Shown here: positions 55,254-64,000 of the stretch, piece after piece
Numbering within the stretch: position 1 is the stretch's first letter
Layout of the letters: each line of letters begins with the position of its first letter
Source: Mangrovimonas xylaniphaga
GTDB lineage: Bacteria > Bacteroidota > Bacteroidia > Flavobacteriales > Flavobacteriaceae
Reading direction: 5' to 3'
Assembly: GCF_001280435.1 (NCBI RefSeq)
Contig: NZ_LBIP01000013.1
Coordinates: forward strand, 1,612,001-1,676,000
Length of the DNA stretch: 64,000 nt
Made by a program: the position numbers and the translations under genes
Notes under the pieces: generated by a model
What the model was told of the DNA's origin: nothing
Database searches by the model: none
Seen by the model: only the letters and a program-made list of their open reading frames with translations

Positions 55254-55415
55254 TTAGTTTTGTTTGTTTTTGTTGTATCTAAAAATGAGATAAGCAATGG
55301 CCACCAAAATTGCAAATGGTAACAAGGAACCAATAAACACGCCAATTTCATATCCGGAATCGGGCGCATTTTTGATTTTTTCTTCTATATCTACTTGTAG
55401 AATGGTCAATAACAT
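55254..55415 (-). CDS. Small membrane protein
   Basis: 53 residues: MLLTILQVDIEEKIKNAPDS then a hydrophobic helix (about residues 26-45, IGSLLPFAILVAIAYLIF) and RYNKNKQN at the C-terminus. It is reminiscent of the short proteins in flavobacteria that are mislabelled adenylosuccinate synthetase. It precedes the 32-residue ORF and may be translated with it. Function unknown. Confidence 0.55.
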   Translation of the reverse strand: MLLTILQVDIEEKIKNAPDSGYEIGVFIGSLLPFAILVAIAYLIFRYNKNKQN

Positions 55416-55441
55416 GGCTCAAATTTGCTTAACGGCCAAAG

Positions 55442-56776
55442 TTAACTGTTTTTGGAAAGAGGCATAAACATTTTTCTAAATTTTATGATTAATGGAATGC
55501 CTCTGGCAATGATCCAAATGGTCAACGCTATAAAGATACCGTAGAGTTGGTAGTGGAAATGATCAAGTGTGAAAAGGATAGGCACAAACACTAGAAATGT
55601 TGCAAATAGCAAAAGGTTTCTTAAATAGGCCATTTCACCCAAACCTTTGAACATCCCGTCAAAAATAAAGGCCAAGGCACAAATGGGCTGCATGGCCAAG
55701 ACCATCCAAAATATGTTGTAGAATTCCGTCAGCACCAATTCATCTTGAGTAAAAATCCTTCCGATAGGATGGTAAAGAAGTGCACCAATACTTGCCATAA
55801 AGATACCGACAATTATGCCATAAACAATGAGTCTGTTGCTTAGGTTTATAAGTTGTTTGTATTGTTTGCCTCCTAAAAGTTTTCCAGACAAAATATTGCC
55901 GGCACTAGCATAGCCATCAATTAAGAAGGCGCCTAAAAACCAAAGGTTAATGGCAATGGTGTAGGCCGCAATGTAGTTGGCGCCATAACTTGTGGCAAAG
56001 GAACTGGCAAAATATAAGGTTACATTTAAGGCAATGGTTCTCACAAATAAGTTGATGACCATTACCATAAACGTTTTGATTTCTTTATTGAAAGGCAGCC
56101 TTGCCCGTAAAGGAATGACGGTCTTTTTGTGAAGATATATGCCTGAAATAATAGCCATGAGCAATTGCGCCAATACACTTGCGTAGGCCGCTCCTTTAAT
56201 ATGCATGGCGGGAATAAAACCTTCTATGCCATATACAAAGGCGATATCCAAAACAATATTAGAAACCGCTCCCACTATGGCAATAATCATTGGATAATAG
56301 GTGTTCTGAAGTCCTCTAAAAGCACCAAATACACCGATTGTGAATAATGTAAATGGAAACCCAAAAATGCGTATCCTATAATAGTCTACACAGTACTGTA
56401 AAATCAAATCACTAGCGTTATACAATTTGAAAATGTAATTGGCAAAGGGATAAGTAGCTGCAATTATCAACAGGCTTATGGACGTAATGATCAAAATTGC
56501 TTGAGCTGGTAAGGATTGTACTTCATTTAATTTTCCTGCTCCCAAATACTGAGAAATAATGGATGAAATGGCGCTGCGTGTTTGTCCAAACACCCAAATA
56601 AGCATGGATAGAAATGTGGTGACAATACCCACTGCTGCCAAGGATTCTGTTGGATGATGCTGAACATTGCCTACTATGGCCGTATCGGTTAGGGATAGGA
56701 TAGGCTCGGAAATACCTGAAATGAGGGCAGGTATGGCTAATTTGTTGATATTTTTTAGGCTAATGTCTGTGCTCAC
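55442..56776 (-). CDS. MATE family efflux transporter
   Basis: 444 residues from the GTG at 56776, which overlaps the upstream gene's stop (GTGA); the TTG at 56794 lies inside that gene. The protein has about 12 membrane helices and typical MATE sequence (AIPALISGISEPILSLTDTAIVG, QTRSAISSIISQYLGAG). It exports cationic drugs or metabolites with Na+ or H+. It is coupled to the GNAT gene. Confidence 0.9.
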   Translation of the reverse strand: MSTDISLKNINKLAIPALISGISEPILSLTDTAIVGNVQHHPTESLAAVGIVTTFLSMLIWVFGQTRSAISSIISQYLGAGKLNEVQSLPAQAILIITSISLLIIAATYPFANYIFKLYNASDLILQYCVDYYRIRIFGFPFTLFTIGVFGAFRGLQNTYYPMIIAIVGAVSNIVLDIAFVYGIEGFIPAMHIKGAAYASVLAQLLMAIISGIYLHKKTVIPLRARLPFNKEIKTFMVMVINLFVRTIALNVTLYFASSFATSYGANYIAAYTIAINLWFLGAFLIDGYASAGNILSGKLLGGKQYKQLINLSNRLIVYGIIVGIFMASIGALLYHPIGRIFTQDELVLTEFYNIFWMVLAMQPICALAFIFDGMFKGLGEMAYLRNLLLFATFLVFVPILFTLDHFHYQLYGIFIALTIWIIARGIPLIIKFRKMFMPLSKNS

Positions 56777-57273
56777 AATACTAGTTCGTAGCAATAAAAA
56801 GGATGCTCACTTTGGTTAGGAAAGTATATTGCTTCCAGTTGTTTGTAGCCGCGAAGTTCGTAAAATTTTTGGTTTCTTGAGTTTTGTGAGAAGGTATCCA
56901 AGCGAATGGATTTGAACGAATTGGTTCTGGCATACTGTTCAACAGTATCCATAAGTTGTTGGGCAATTCCCTGTCCTTGATAATTTGGCTGTACAGCCAA
57001 CCTGTGGATATATAGGTTGTTTTCATCCTTGGTAAGCCATGTTACATTATTGTAAACATCGTCCTTGTGGGGACTTCTAACCACACAGCCGAGGATGCCA
57101 TTTTGCTTTTCAAATACCAAAAGTTCTTCTCGTTCAATGTCCTTCTTAAAGGCAGCTCTGTTGGGGTAGTTGTCGTTCCATTGAAAAATGCCATTGCCGC
57201 ACATATGCTTAGCACAGGCCAATGTTATGGAAACAACAGCGTCCAAATCTTGTAGGGTAGCCTTTCTTATCAA
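56773..57273 (-). CDS. GNAT family N-acetyltransferase
   Basis: 166 residues with the acetyl-CoA loop QPNYQGQGIAQQLM (about 111-124) and a beta strand pattern of the GNAT fold. It transfers acetyl groups to an unknown amine. Its stop overlaps the MATE start, and it lies divergently from tRNA-Ala. Confidence 0.9.
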   Translation of the reverse strand: MIRKATLQDLDAVVSITLACAKHMCGNGIFQWNDNYPNRAAFKKDIEREELLVFEKQNGILGCVVRSPHKDDVYNNVTWLTKDENNLYIHRLAVQPNYQGQGIAQQLMDTVEQYARTNSFKSIRLDTFSQNSRNQKFYELRGYKQLEAIYFPNQSEHPFYCYELVL

Positions 57274-57376
57274 GAGGTAAATTTTTTAGATATAAATTTA
57301 ATTTTTTGGCTTTGAAATTAAATAATATTTCGTTTTTTTGCAGTCTCATCACAGCTATGTTATGAGAGACAGTTGA

Positions 57377-57450
57377 GGGGCATTAGCTCAGCTGGCTAGA
57401 GCGCTACGCTGGCAGCGTAGAGGTCATCGGTTCGACTCCGATATGCTCCA
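57377..57450 (+). tRNA. tRNA-Ala (GGC)
   Basis: A 74-nt cloverleaf: acceptor GGGGCAT pairs with ATGCTCC, a D arm AGCTCAGCTGGCTAGAGC, anticodon stem CTACG / CGTAG with loop CTGGCAG (anticodon GGC), and T arm TCGGTTCGACTCCGA. The discriminator is A; the 3' CCA is not fully encoded. Confidence 0.95.
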
Positions 57451-57457
57451 CTTTACG

Positions 57458-57496
57458 AAAACGCAATCTTTTAAGTTTTAATTGATTGCGTTTTTT
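57458..57496. terminator. Terminator between tRNA-Ala and addB
   Basis: AAAACGCAATC / GATTGCGTTTT stem with a 15-nt loop, T-rich on the plus strand and A-rich on the other side, so it could serve both the tRNA and the convergent minus-strand gene. Confidence 0.75.
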
Positions 57497-57500
57497 GTTT

Positions 57501-60263
57501 TTATACCTCCCTTTCAATAAAATCAATATCAGGATTGCAGATTTCTAAAATCAAGTTTTTTAGGACTTCAGAGAAATTTTCCAATGTTTCTGAAGTAATT
57601 AATTGGTCTTTCTTTGCATAAGCACCTGGTTTGTCCTTTTTGGCAAATTTTAAAAAGCCCGCATTTAGGTTTTTAAAGGAAATAATACCCGCTTCTAGAT
57701 TTTCGGTTTTCATTTCGGGAACACTGTGCATCATAAGGGCATAGGTGAGTACCTGAAAGCTCTTGCTGTATTTGTCATAATCTGTGGTTAAATCTTCCCA
57801 TTCCACCACTTCTACTTTACTTTGGTCTACCTTACCACTTTTGTAGTCTATGATTCTTGTAATGCCATTGTATTCATCAATACGGTCTACTTTTCCCGTT
57901 AGATATACTGGAAAATCAAGTTCTGGGATGTCCAATAAGGTTCTGAATCCTTTTTCAAGGGCGATAATTTTTATTTCATTGCCTAGCCTTAATTCGTTTA
58001 GTTCTAAATTTATGGTGTTCCACACATAGCGTTTCGCGACCTCAAAAATAATAAGGTTTTTACCTGTAGATATATCACCTTCCTTATAGGTTTCCTTGAA
58101 ATGCTTTTTTACCCAGGCATCTATTTTGGGCTTCATGCCTTCAAGATCTTCAGGTTTTAAGAACTCCCCAATATGTGGTTTGTAAAGATCCTCAAGAGTA
58201 TTATGGATCACTGTCCCTAGGGTATTGGCTGCAATTGATTCTTCTACATCTTCATAGGTTTTTACGCCTAGAATCTTTTGGGTATAGAAATCCATGGGGT
58301 TTCTAATGTAATTGGTCAAGGAGGAAGGAGAGAAGCCCGCATTGGACAAGCGCTTGATTTGCTCTAGGACAGCATCCGTTTTCTTAATAGTTTTTAACTG
58401 TTTGGTAATCTTTGGAACTTTTGGTGTTACCACTTTATGTTGAATAGGATGTATACCCTCAATTTCCAATTGGGTAATAAATCTACTTTTTTCACCTGAA
58501 TTAAGCGCATCTATTTCAGTATTGTAGAGAATATGTGCATTGGTGGCACGCTGCAACAAGCGATAAAAGTGGTAGGTATATACCGCGTCTTTTTCTTTGT
58601 AGGTTGGTAACTTGTTTTCTAGTTTGACGTCGTACGGGATAAAAGAGTTATGGCTCTTTCCTGCGGGAAGAATACCTTCGTTGACTGAGGCAATAATAAG
58701 TGATTCAAAATCCAAGGCACGAGTTTCCAGCATTCCCATAATTTGAAGGCCTTCTAGAGGTTCCCCTTGGAAATCCAAAGTTTCGGTGCTTAGAAGTTCC
58801 TTGTAGAAACTATAAAGTGTTGCAATGGTTTTGATGTGTTTGTGCTCACTGTTCAGTAAGCTTAATTCATTAAACAAGGCATTGAAACGGTACAGATATT
58901 CCAAAGCCAACATGTTGGATGGTTTATCTTGGTCCAAATATGATTTCAACAGGGAAATAAGCTTAAAGCAGTTCTCTAAAGCCCTATTCGGATTGTCTTT
59001 CCAAGGACCAAATAGGAGGCTGAGAACCGTGTTATATTCTCCTTCAAATAGGGTAATTAGTTTATCTAAGTTAAGATAGATGATGTTATTTTCTTCAATT
59101 GTTGAAATGACATCGGCTACCTTGATTTTGGCTTCATTTAGTAATGGTCGTACAAATTGATTTGACAATACTGCCAGCGCATCTTTGTAATAGAAATTGT
59201 CACCACCTTTAATGTGGAGCTTTAAAAGCTGATCGAACAATGCTACCAGTGGGACACTTTTTAATGGAAGTCCCATAGTGATATTAACGGCTCCTATGCT
59301 TTTTGGAATGGAATTGAGCAAAGGCAGTAGTAGTTCCTCATTTCCTAGTACAATGGCTGTTTTTTTTAAGCTTTCGCTGTCGAGTTTCAAAAGTAGCTCA
59401 CCTATATATTTTATTTGACTCACATTTTTTGGAACTCCGGTGACCTTTATGTTTTTGGGTTTGGTATAATGGTGATGAAGCCAATTGAAAGGATGTTGTT
59501 TTAGATAGGGCCAAGTAGCCTTGTGCTGTCTGATAAATAGCCCTGCGTCATGTTCACGATTTTGAATAAAGGTTTCATCTATATCCCAATAGATGTGTGC
59601 AAGATCTTGTTGTAGCAATTCTTGAATAATGGTTTCCTCAGCCTTGTTTAGGGCATTGAAGCCCATGAAAATATATTTGTTATTGGGATGATCAGAGGTA
59701 AACTGTTCGAGGTTATCTACTGCTTTTCTGTATACTAAGCCCTGATAGCCCTTATTTTGCTCCAATAGTTGGGTTTGAAGGGTGTTGTAATAATGTTTGA
59801 GTTGATTCCAGAACAACAAATAATTCTTGACAAAAGTTGAAGGGTTTTCATCTAATGACCAATGCTGATGTTCAATTTCTTTTATGGCCGATAAATAATC
59901 AAAAATCTTAGCAGGGGGAATAAGATAGCGATCTATTTCATTGAAATCTTGAATGAGCATTTGTGCCCATTTAGAGACTTCGTCAAATGACTCTTGGTTT
60001 TCCTTGTCTGTCAGTTTTAGATAGACTTCGTAAAACTCAAAAATTAACTCGGTATTGGTGATGTAGTGGAGATCTGATAGAGTTTCTACAAATTCTTCAA
60101 TAGAAACAATTTCGGGAGCAAAAAAAGTTTGAGTACTATGTTTTGAAAGCTGATGTTTCAAAAAAACTCCGGCTCTTCTACTGGGTAATACAAAGATTAA
60201 CTGGGGTATGTTAAGGCCTTTTTGGTAAAGGTCTACTATAACGTCTTCAATAAAACTGGTCAT
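57501..60263 (-). CDS. addB: AddB-like PD-(D/E)XK nuclease / inactivated helicase
   Basis: 920 residues, the AddB-like partner of the helicase-nuclease at 63020. The N-terminal segment reads LIFVLPSRRAGVFLKHQL and lacks a Walker A loop. The C-terminal nuclease has DRIDEYNGITRIIDYKSGK with the conserved Asp and Lys. The usual AddB iron-sulphur cysteine before it is replaced (YIRNPMDFY), and I see no matching cysteine set, so an Fe-S cluster is unlikely. The complex processes double-strand breaks. The ompA and kbl genes lie between this and its partner. Confidence 0.8.
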   Translation of the reverse strand: MTSFIEDVIVDLYQKGLNIPQLIFVLPSRRAGVFLKHQLSKHSTQTFFAPEIVSIEEFVETLSDLHYITNTELIFEFYEVYLKLTDKENQESFDEVSKWAQMLIQDFNEIDRYLIPPAKIFDYLSAIKEIEHQHWSLDENPSTFVKNYLLFWNQLKHYYNTLQTQLLEQNKGYQGLVYRKAVDNLEQFTSDHPNNKYIFMGFNALNKAEETIIQELLQQDLAHIYWDIDETFIQNREHDAGLFIRQHKATWPYLKQHPFNWLHHHYTKPKNIKVTGVPKNVSQIKYIGELLLKLDSESLKKTAIVLGNEELLLPLLNSIPKSIGAVNITMGLPLKSVPLVALFDQLLKLHIKGGDNFYYKDALAVLSNQFVRPLLNEAKIKVADVISTIEENNIIYLNLDKLITLFEGEYNTVLSLLFGPWKDNPNRALENCFKLISLLKSYLDQDKPSNMLALEYLYRFNALFNELSLLNSEHKHIKTIATLYSFYKELLSTETLDFQGEPLEGLQIMGMLETRALDFESLIIASVNEGILPAGKSHNSFIPYDVKLENKLPTYKEKDAVYTYHFYRLLQRATNAHILYNTEIDALNSGEKSRFITQLEIEGIHPIQHKVVTPKVPKITKQLKTIKKTDAVLEQIKRLSNAGFSPSSLTNYIRNPMDFYTQKILGVKTYEDVEESIAANTLGTVIHNTLEDLYKPHIGEFLKPEDLEGMKPKIDAWVKKHFKETYKEGDISTGKNLIIFEVAKRYVWNTINLELNELRLGNEIKIIALEKGFRTLLDIPELDFPVYLTGKVDRIDEYNGITRIIDYKSGKVDQSKVEVVEWEDLTTDYDKYSKSFQVLTYALMMHSVPEMKTENLEAGIISFKNLNAGFLKFAKKDKPGAYAKKDQLITSETLENFSEVLKNLILEICNPDIDFIEREV

Positions 60264-60274
60264 AGCATAAAAAT

Positions 60275-60304
60275 AAAAAACGCCCCGAATATCGGAGCGT
60301 TTTT
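60275..60304 (-). terminator. Terminator after the OmpA-family gene
   Basis: Minus strand: CGCTCCGA / TCGGGGCG (one G-T pair) flanked by A- and T-runs, 30 bp after the ompA stop. Confidence 0.8.
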
Positions 60305-60334
60305 ACACTTATTATTTTTAAGGTTTAGAACCTC

Positions 60335-61681
60335 TTATTTTACTAAGTTAATTTCAACACGTCTGTTGTTAGCTCTACCAGCACTAGTGTTGTTAGTGTC
60401 GATTGGTTGAGACTCCCCAAATCCTCTAGAAGATAATCTGAATTCATCGATACCATGGTCAACTAAGTAGTCTTTTACAGAAAGAGCTCTAGCTTCAGAT
60501 AACTTCATGTTTGAATCTTCGCGACCAACACTGTCGGTATGACCTTCTACGGTAAACTTAGCGTTAGGATACTCGTTCAAGATAGCAATGATATCGTTAA
60601 GAACTTTTTCAGACTCAGCTTTGATTGATGATTTGGCAGTGTCGAACAAGATTGTTTTAGCATAAGCATTCAATGCTTTTTGAACTTCTTCAGATACAAC
60701 TGGACAACCATCGTTAGAGGCAGGACCAGCTAAGTCTGGACACTTATCATCTTTGTCTGCAACACCATCACCATCTCTATCTGGCCAAGGACAACCATTG
60801 TTAGCAGCAGGACCAACTTCGTTTGGACAGTTATCATCTTTATCAGCTACACCGTCTCCATCAGCATCTGGACATCCGTTTAGTTCTTTCAATCCTGGAA
60901 TTGTTGGACAGTCGTCGTTTTTATCTGGCACACCATCACCGTCAGAATCAGGACATCCGTTGAATTCAGCTAAACCAGCTTCGTTTGGACAATCGTCCTC
61001 GCTATCTTGGATTCCGTCACCATCAGTATCAGGACAACCATTGAATGCTTCCAATCCAGGAACTTCTGGACAAGCATCATCTTTGTCATAGATTCCATCA
61101 CCATCAGTATCTTTACCGCCAAATTTGATAGCAATACCTACAGTGTGTTGGAAGTGTGTATCTAAATAATCTTCAAACGCGTGTTTGTAAGCAGATTGTA
61201 CAGTTAATCCGATGTTTTCAGTAAACCATACGTTAAATCCTAAAGTTCCGTTTAAAGTACCAGCTCCAATTTCATCAACCCAAGTGTAACCACCACCAAC
61301 TCCAATGAATGGGTTGAAAGTAGAATGTCTTAAGAAGCTGTAAGAGATAGTCCCGTCAAGACCATAGTAAGATAAATCATCAACTGAAAGGTCACCGAAG
61401 TTTTCAATTTGGTTGATAGATCCTGTAGCAGTGAATATAAATCCGCTACCCATGTATCTAGAAACGCTAAGGCTTGACAAGGATGGAAGAATGTTGTAGT
61501 GATCACCTACATTGAAATACTCGTCAAAGTAACCACCAAGAGGCGCATCTTCCCCAGTTGGATAAAAATCAACCATGTTTACGCCGATACCTACTGCCCA
61601 AGGATTGTCTTCATCTTGAGCATTAGCATTGAAGCCTAATAAAAGCAACGAAGCCAATAATAATCTGCTAAGATTTTTCAT
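60335..61681 (-). CDS. OmpA family outer-membrane protein with thrombospondin type 3 repeats
   Basis: 448 residues: signal peptide ([16 protein letters not shown]), an N-terminal beta-barrel-like domain (about 22-195), five or more calcium-binding-type repeats with DxDGDGxxDxxDxCP pattern (about 198-320), and a C-terminal OmpA domain (residues about 335-448) with the peptidoglycan-binding [14 protein letters not shown] and the final [13 protein letters not shown]. It anchors the outer membrane to peptidoglycan. A good promoter lies just upstream. Confidence 0.93.
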   Translation of the reverse strand: MKNLSRLLLASLLLLGFNANAQDEDNPWAVGIGVNMVDFYPTGEDAPLGGYFDEYFNVGDHYNILPSLSSLSVSRYMGSGFIFTATGSINQIENFGDLSVDDLSYYGLDGTISYSFLRHSTFNPFIGVGGGYTWVDEIGAGTLNGTLGFNVWFTENIGLTVQSAYKHAFEDYLDTHFQHTVGIAIKFGGKDTDGDGIYDKDDACPEVPGLEAFNGCPDTDGDGIQDSEDDCPNEAGLAEFNGCPDSDGDGVPDKNDDCPTIPGLKELNGCPDADGDGVADKDDNCPNEVGPAANNGCPWPDRDGDGVADKDDKCPDLAGPASNDGCPVVSEEVQKALNAYAKTILFDTAKSSIKAESEKVLNDIIAILNEYPNAKFTVEGHTDSVGREDSNMKLSEARALSVKDYLVDHGIDEFRLSSRGFGESQPIDTNNTSAGRANNRRVEINLVK

Positions 61682-61714
61682 ATTCTATAATTTAATTTTA
61701 AGTGTTAATGTAAA

Positions 61715-61745
61715 CAAATGTAAGTTGTTAAAATTTATTAACAAA
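61715..61745 (-). promoter_or_regulatory. Promoter of the OmpA-family gene
   Basis: On the minus strand TTTG (61742-61745), a 19-bp spacer and TACATTTG (61715-61722) give an exact Bacteroidota consensus promoter; transcription should start near 61708 with a short leader. Confidence 0.7.
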
Positions 61746-61802
61746 GACAAATATATAAAAATATTGCTTATTTGCTCTAAGATATAAGTGTTTGGACTAA
61801 TT

Positions 61803-62996
61803 TTAAATTATCTCCAAGGCCTTTCCAACCTTTGTAAATGCAACGATAGCTTTGTCCAAATGTTCTTGACTATGAGCTGCTGATAGCTGTACTCTAATAC
61901 GTGCTTTATCCTTAGGAACCACTGGGTAAAAGAAGCCGATAACGTAAATTCCTTCCTCCAAAAGCATCTTAGCCATGGTTTGGGATAACTTAGCATCATA
62001 CAGCATTACAGGTACAATTGCAGAGTCTCCGTCAATAATGTCGAAACCGGCAGACTTCATTCCTTTTTTGAAATATTTGGTGTTCCAATCCAACTTATCT
62101 CTAAGTGAAGTGTCGGATGAAAGCATCTCGAATACCTTAATAGAAGCTCCTACGATTGCCGGAGCCAATGAGTTGGAAAATAAATAAGGTCTAGAGCGTT
62201 GACGTAACATTTCGATAACCTCTTTTTTGGCAGTTGTATAACCACCCATAGCGCCTCCTAAGGCTTTTCCAAGAGTTCCGGTAATAATGTCAATGCGTCC
62301 CATTACGCCTTTTTCTTCCAAGGTACCTCTTCCGGTTTCTCCTATAAAGCCAGCAGCGTGACATTCGTCAATCATTACTAAGGCATCGTATTTATCTGCC
62401 AAATCACAAATTTGGTCCAAAGGAGCAACGAGCCCGTCCATGGAGAATACCCCATCCGTTACAATAATTTTGAAACGGGCGCCATTTTCATTGGCAGCGA
62501 TCAACTGTTTCTCCAAATCGGCCATATCGTTATTTTGGTAACGATATCTTGCCGCTTTACACAAACGTACCCCATCAATAATGGAAGCGTGATTCAGTGA
62601 ATCTGAGATAATGGCATCTTCAGCGCCTAATAATGGTTCAAAAACGCCTCCATTGGCATCGAAAGCTGCAGCGTAAAGGATGGTGTCTTCAGTGCCGTAG
62701 TATTCAGCAATTTTGGCTTCTAAGGTTTTGTGGATATCCTGTGTTCCACAAATAAACCTCACGGATGACATTCCAAAACCATGAGTGTCCATAGCGTCCT
62801 TGGCTGCTTGGATGACTTCAGGATGGTCTGATAGTCCTAGATAGTTATTGGCGCAAAAATTTAAAACGGTTTGCCCCGTGCTTAAAGTAATTTCTGCATT
62901 TTGAGGTGAAGTAATGATGCGTTCTTCTTTAAATAATCCCACATCTTTTATGTCTTGTAGTTCTTGCTGTAAGTGCTCCTTAATTTTTCCGTACAT
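61803..62996 (-). CDS. kbl: Glycine C-acetyltransferase (2-amino-3-ketobutyrate CoA ligase)
   Basis: 397 residues with the alpha-oxoamine synthase signatures: [10 protein letters not shown] and the PLP lysine in [36 protein letters not shown] at the start matches Kbl rather than a serine palmitoyltransferase. It cleaves 2-amino-3-ketobutyrate to glycine and acetyl-CoA in threonine degradation. Threonine dehydrogenase (tdh) is not in view. Confidence 0.95.
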   Translation of the reverse strand: MYGKIKEHLQQELQDIKDVGLFKEERIITSPQNAEITLSTGQTVLNFCANNYLGLSDHPEVIQAAKDAMDTHGFGMSSVRFICGTQDIHKTLEAKIAEYYGTEDTILYAAAFDANGGVFEPLLGAEDAIISDSLNHASIIDGVRLCKAARYRYQNNDMADLEKQLIAANENGARFKIIVTDGVFSMDGLVAPLDQICDLADKYDALVMIDECHAAGFIGETGRGTLEEKGVMGRIDIITGTLGKALGGAMGGYTTAKKEVIEMLRQRSRPYLFSNSLAPAIVGASIKVFEMLSSDTSLRDKLDWNTKYFKKGMKSAGFDIIDGDSAIVPVMLYDAKLSQTMAKMLLEEGIYVIGFFYPVVPKDKARIRVQLSAAHSQEHLDKAIVAFTKVGKALEII

Positions 62997-63019
62997 GATA
63001 ATTTCAATTTACTGCAAAG

Positions 63020-64000
63020 TTAAAATTCTTTTATATGAATATCATCATTGACGTAGACAAGAATTTTGTTAGCAACCTTGAAGCCCATATCTTCCAATAC
63101 TGTTTGGTAGCCTTCTAGCTGTTTGAGATGGGAAGTGGTTTCCGTTCCGGTTTTATAATCGATGATGGTAGCTTCTTTTTGGGAATTGATGACCACTCTA
63201 TCTGGTCTTACAATGTCGCCATGTTTTGTAATAATGTCCCTTTCGTTATAAATTTCCAAATCTGAATTGAAGAATGGTTTTAGGGAACTATGGTTAATGA
63301 TTTTCAGAATTAATGGTTTTAATTCTTCGTGTTGTTTTGAATTCAGTTTTCCTGTGTCAAGGAATTGTCTAAGGGCAAAATCTACATCTTGATCAGAATG
63401 TACCAAGGCCATAATATCATGCACCAAATTTCCTTTTTCGATGGCCCGCTCTTGTTCTGTCTCCCAAAGTAATCCTGCTTTTGTAAGAATCCTTAAGCTG
63501 TGATCTTCTTTTGGGGTAGAAATAAAGGCTTCTTGAATGAGGTTGGCTTCAGCTAATTCTATTTTTTTAGATTGTCTTTGTGGTGTTCCAAAGGTGTATT
63601 CTAGAGTTGTATCTTGCCAAAGTTGTTCCTGCGCCAGATATTGCATCAAAATACCAGCATAGGTTTTGTTGTTGAAGTTCCCTTTGGAGTCGGCATCCTT
63701 TTTTGAAATTATATAAAGTTGTTCAATGGGTCTTGTGCAAGCCACGTAGAGTAGGTTGATGTTGTCCAATTCCAATTGAGCCTGTTGTACTTCGTAGAGC
63801 ATTTGGCCTATCTCGCCAAAGTGTTCAATATCTTTTCCGTAGTTAAGTAGTGCATAGTCGAATCCATTAAAATCTTCAGGTGTTAATGGAAACCAAACCT
63901 TTGGGTCTATCTGTCTGTATATGTCCATATCCGCATAAGGGAAAATCACGACAGGAAATTCCAACCCTTTGGATTTGTGGATGGTCATGATCCGTACTGC
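63020..64000 (-). CDS. addA: AddA-like UvrD/Rep-type helicase-nuclease (C-terminal part)
   Basis: The frame is open beyond 63988 to the window end, so the start is outside. Late helicase motifs are clear: IMTIHKSKGLEFPVVIFP and LLYVACTRPIEQLYI. A PD-(D/E)XK nuclease follows with RPDRVV and IIDYKTG and a LKQLEGYQ segment. This is the AddA-like half of a recombination helicase-nuclease whose AddB-like partner lies at 57501, separated by kbl and the OmpA-family gene. Confidence 0.88.
   Translation of the reverse strand, partial: AVRIMTIHKSKGLEFPVVIFPYADMDIYRQIDPKVWFPLTPEDFNGFDYALLNYGKDIEHFGEIGQMLYEVQQAQLELDNINLLYVACTRPIEQLYIISKKDADSKGNFNNKTYAGILMQYLAQEQLWQDTTLEYTFGTPQRQSKKIELAEANLIQEAFISTPKEDHSLRILTKAGLLWETEQERAIEKGNLVHDIMALVHSDQDVDFALRQFLDTGKLNSKQHEELKPLILKIINHSSLKPFFNSDLEIYNERDIITKHGDIVRPDRVVINSQKEATIIDYKTGTETTSHLKQLEGYQTVLEDMGFKVANKILVYVNDDIHIKEF

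Noticed and set aside
57377-57496. tRNA-Ala as an integration site for a mobile element
   Set aside because: No integrase, direct repeat of the tRNA end or foreign genes flank it; neighbours are ordinary chromosomal genes.
1-64000. CRISPR arrays, transposases, prophage or toxin-antitoxin genes
   Set aside because: No regularly spaced short repeats, transposase motifs, phage genes or toxin-antitoxin pairs were seen on either strand.

Overview
The window is chromosomal DNA of a flavobacterium (Bacteroidota, Flavobacteriaceae, probably marine; genus not determinable here). The signs are a SusC/SusD pair, two proteins with C-terminal type IX secretion (T9SS) sorting domains, a PID-CTERM-like small protein, lipoprotein signals on many enzymes, AT-rich spacers and Bacteroidota-type promoters (TTG or TTTG, about 19 bp, TAnnTTTG).

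Region 1 (1-27635) is a pectin utilisation locus. It opens with the end of a TRAP transporter (dctP, dctQ, dctM) in line with uxaB and uxaA, which take tagaturonate to 2-keto-3-deoxygluconate, and a PL9-type pectate lyase. A convergent operon carries SusC, SusD and a third surface-lipoprotein candidate. A LacI-type regulator lies between susC and a GH28 polygalacturonase. A nine-gene operon follows: two alpha/beta esterases (first and last), DUF4861, a KdgF-like cupin, GH105, GH43, a sialidase-fold protein, a PL10-CE8 fusion and a CE12 acetylesterase. The logic is de-esterification and cleavage outside the cell, import by SusCD, trimming in the periplasm, uptake by TRAP and oxidation by Uxa enzymes. 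Copies of GTAATCGATTAC lie at the susC and GH28 start sites with identical spacing to the promoter -7 box, so LacI control of both is likely.

Region 2 (28158-42907) is housekeeping: a small PID-CTERM-like protein, ribE, pdxA, yceD-rpmF-fabH-accB-accC, a FAD oxidoreductase, mtgA, a GreA-like protein, an ABC ATPase, asd, mscL, alr-tdk, a conserved unknown, rsmI and a HopJ-family protein.

Region 3 (42908-51467) is more variable. It has a tandem duplication of a T9SS-exported protein with its flanking repeat (three repeat copies, plus an inverted relative near 51.3 kb), a TlpA-type thioredoxin, a 0.9 kb GC-richer stretch that looks non-coding, an esterase, an AhpD-like protein, OsmC and RecJ.

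Region 4 (51468-64000) is housekeeping again: an MFS transporter, an LpxH-like phosphatase, DinB, QueD/PTPS, a 2OG oxygenase, two tiny membrane-protein genes, MATE, GNAT, tRNA-Ala(GGC), an AddB-like nuclease, an OmpA-family porin, kbl and the C-terminal part of an AddA-like helicase-nuclease cut by the window end.

All functions are inferred from the sequence by eye; no database search was run.
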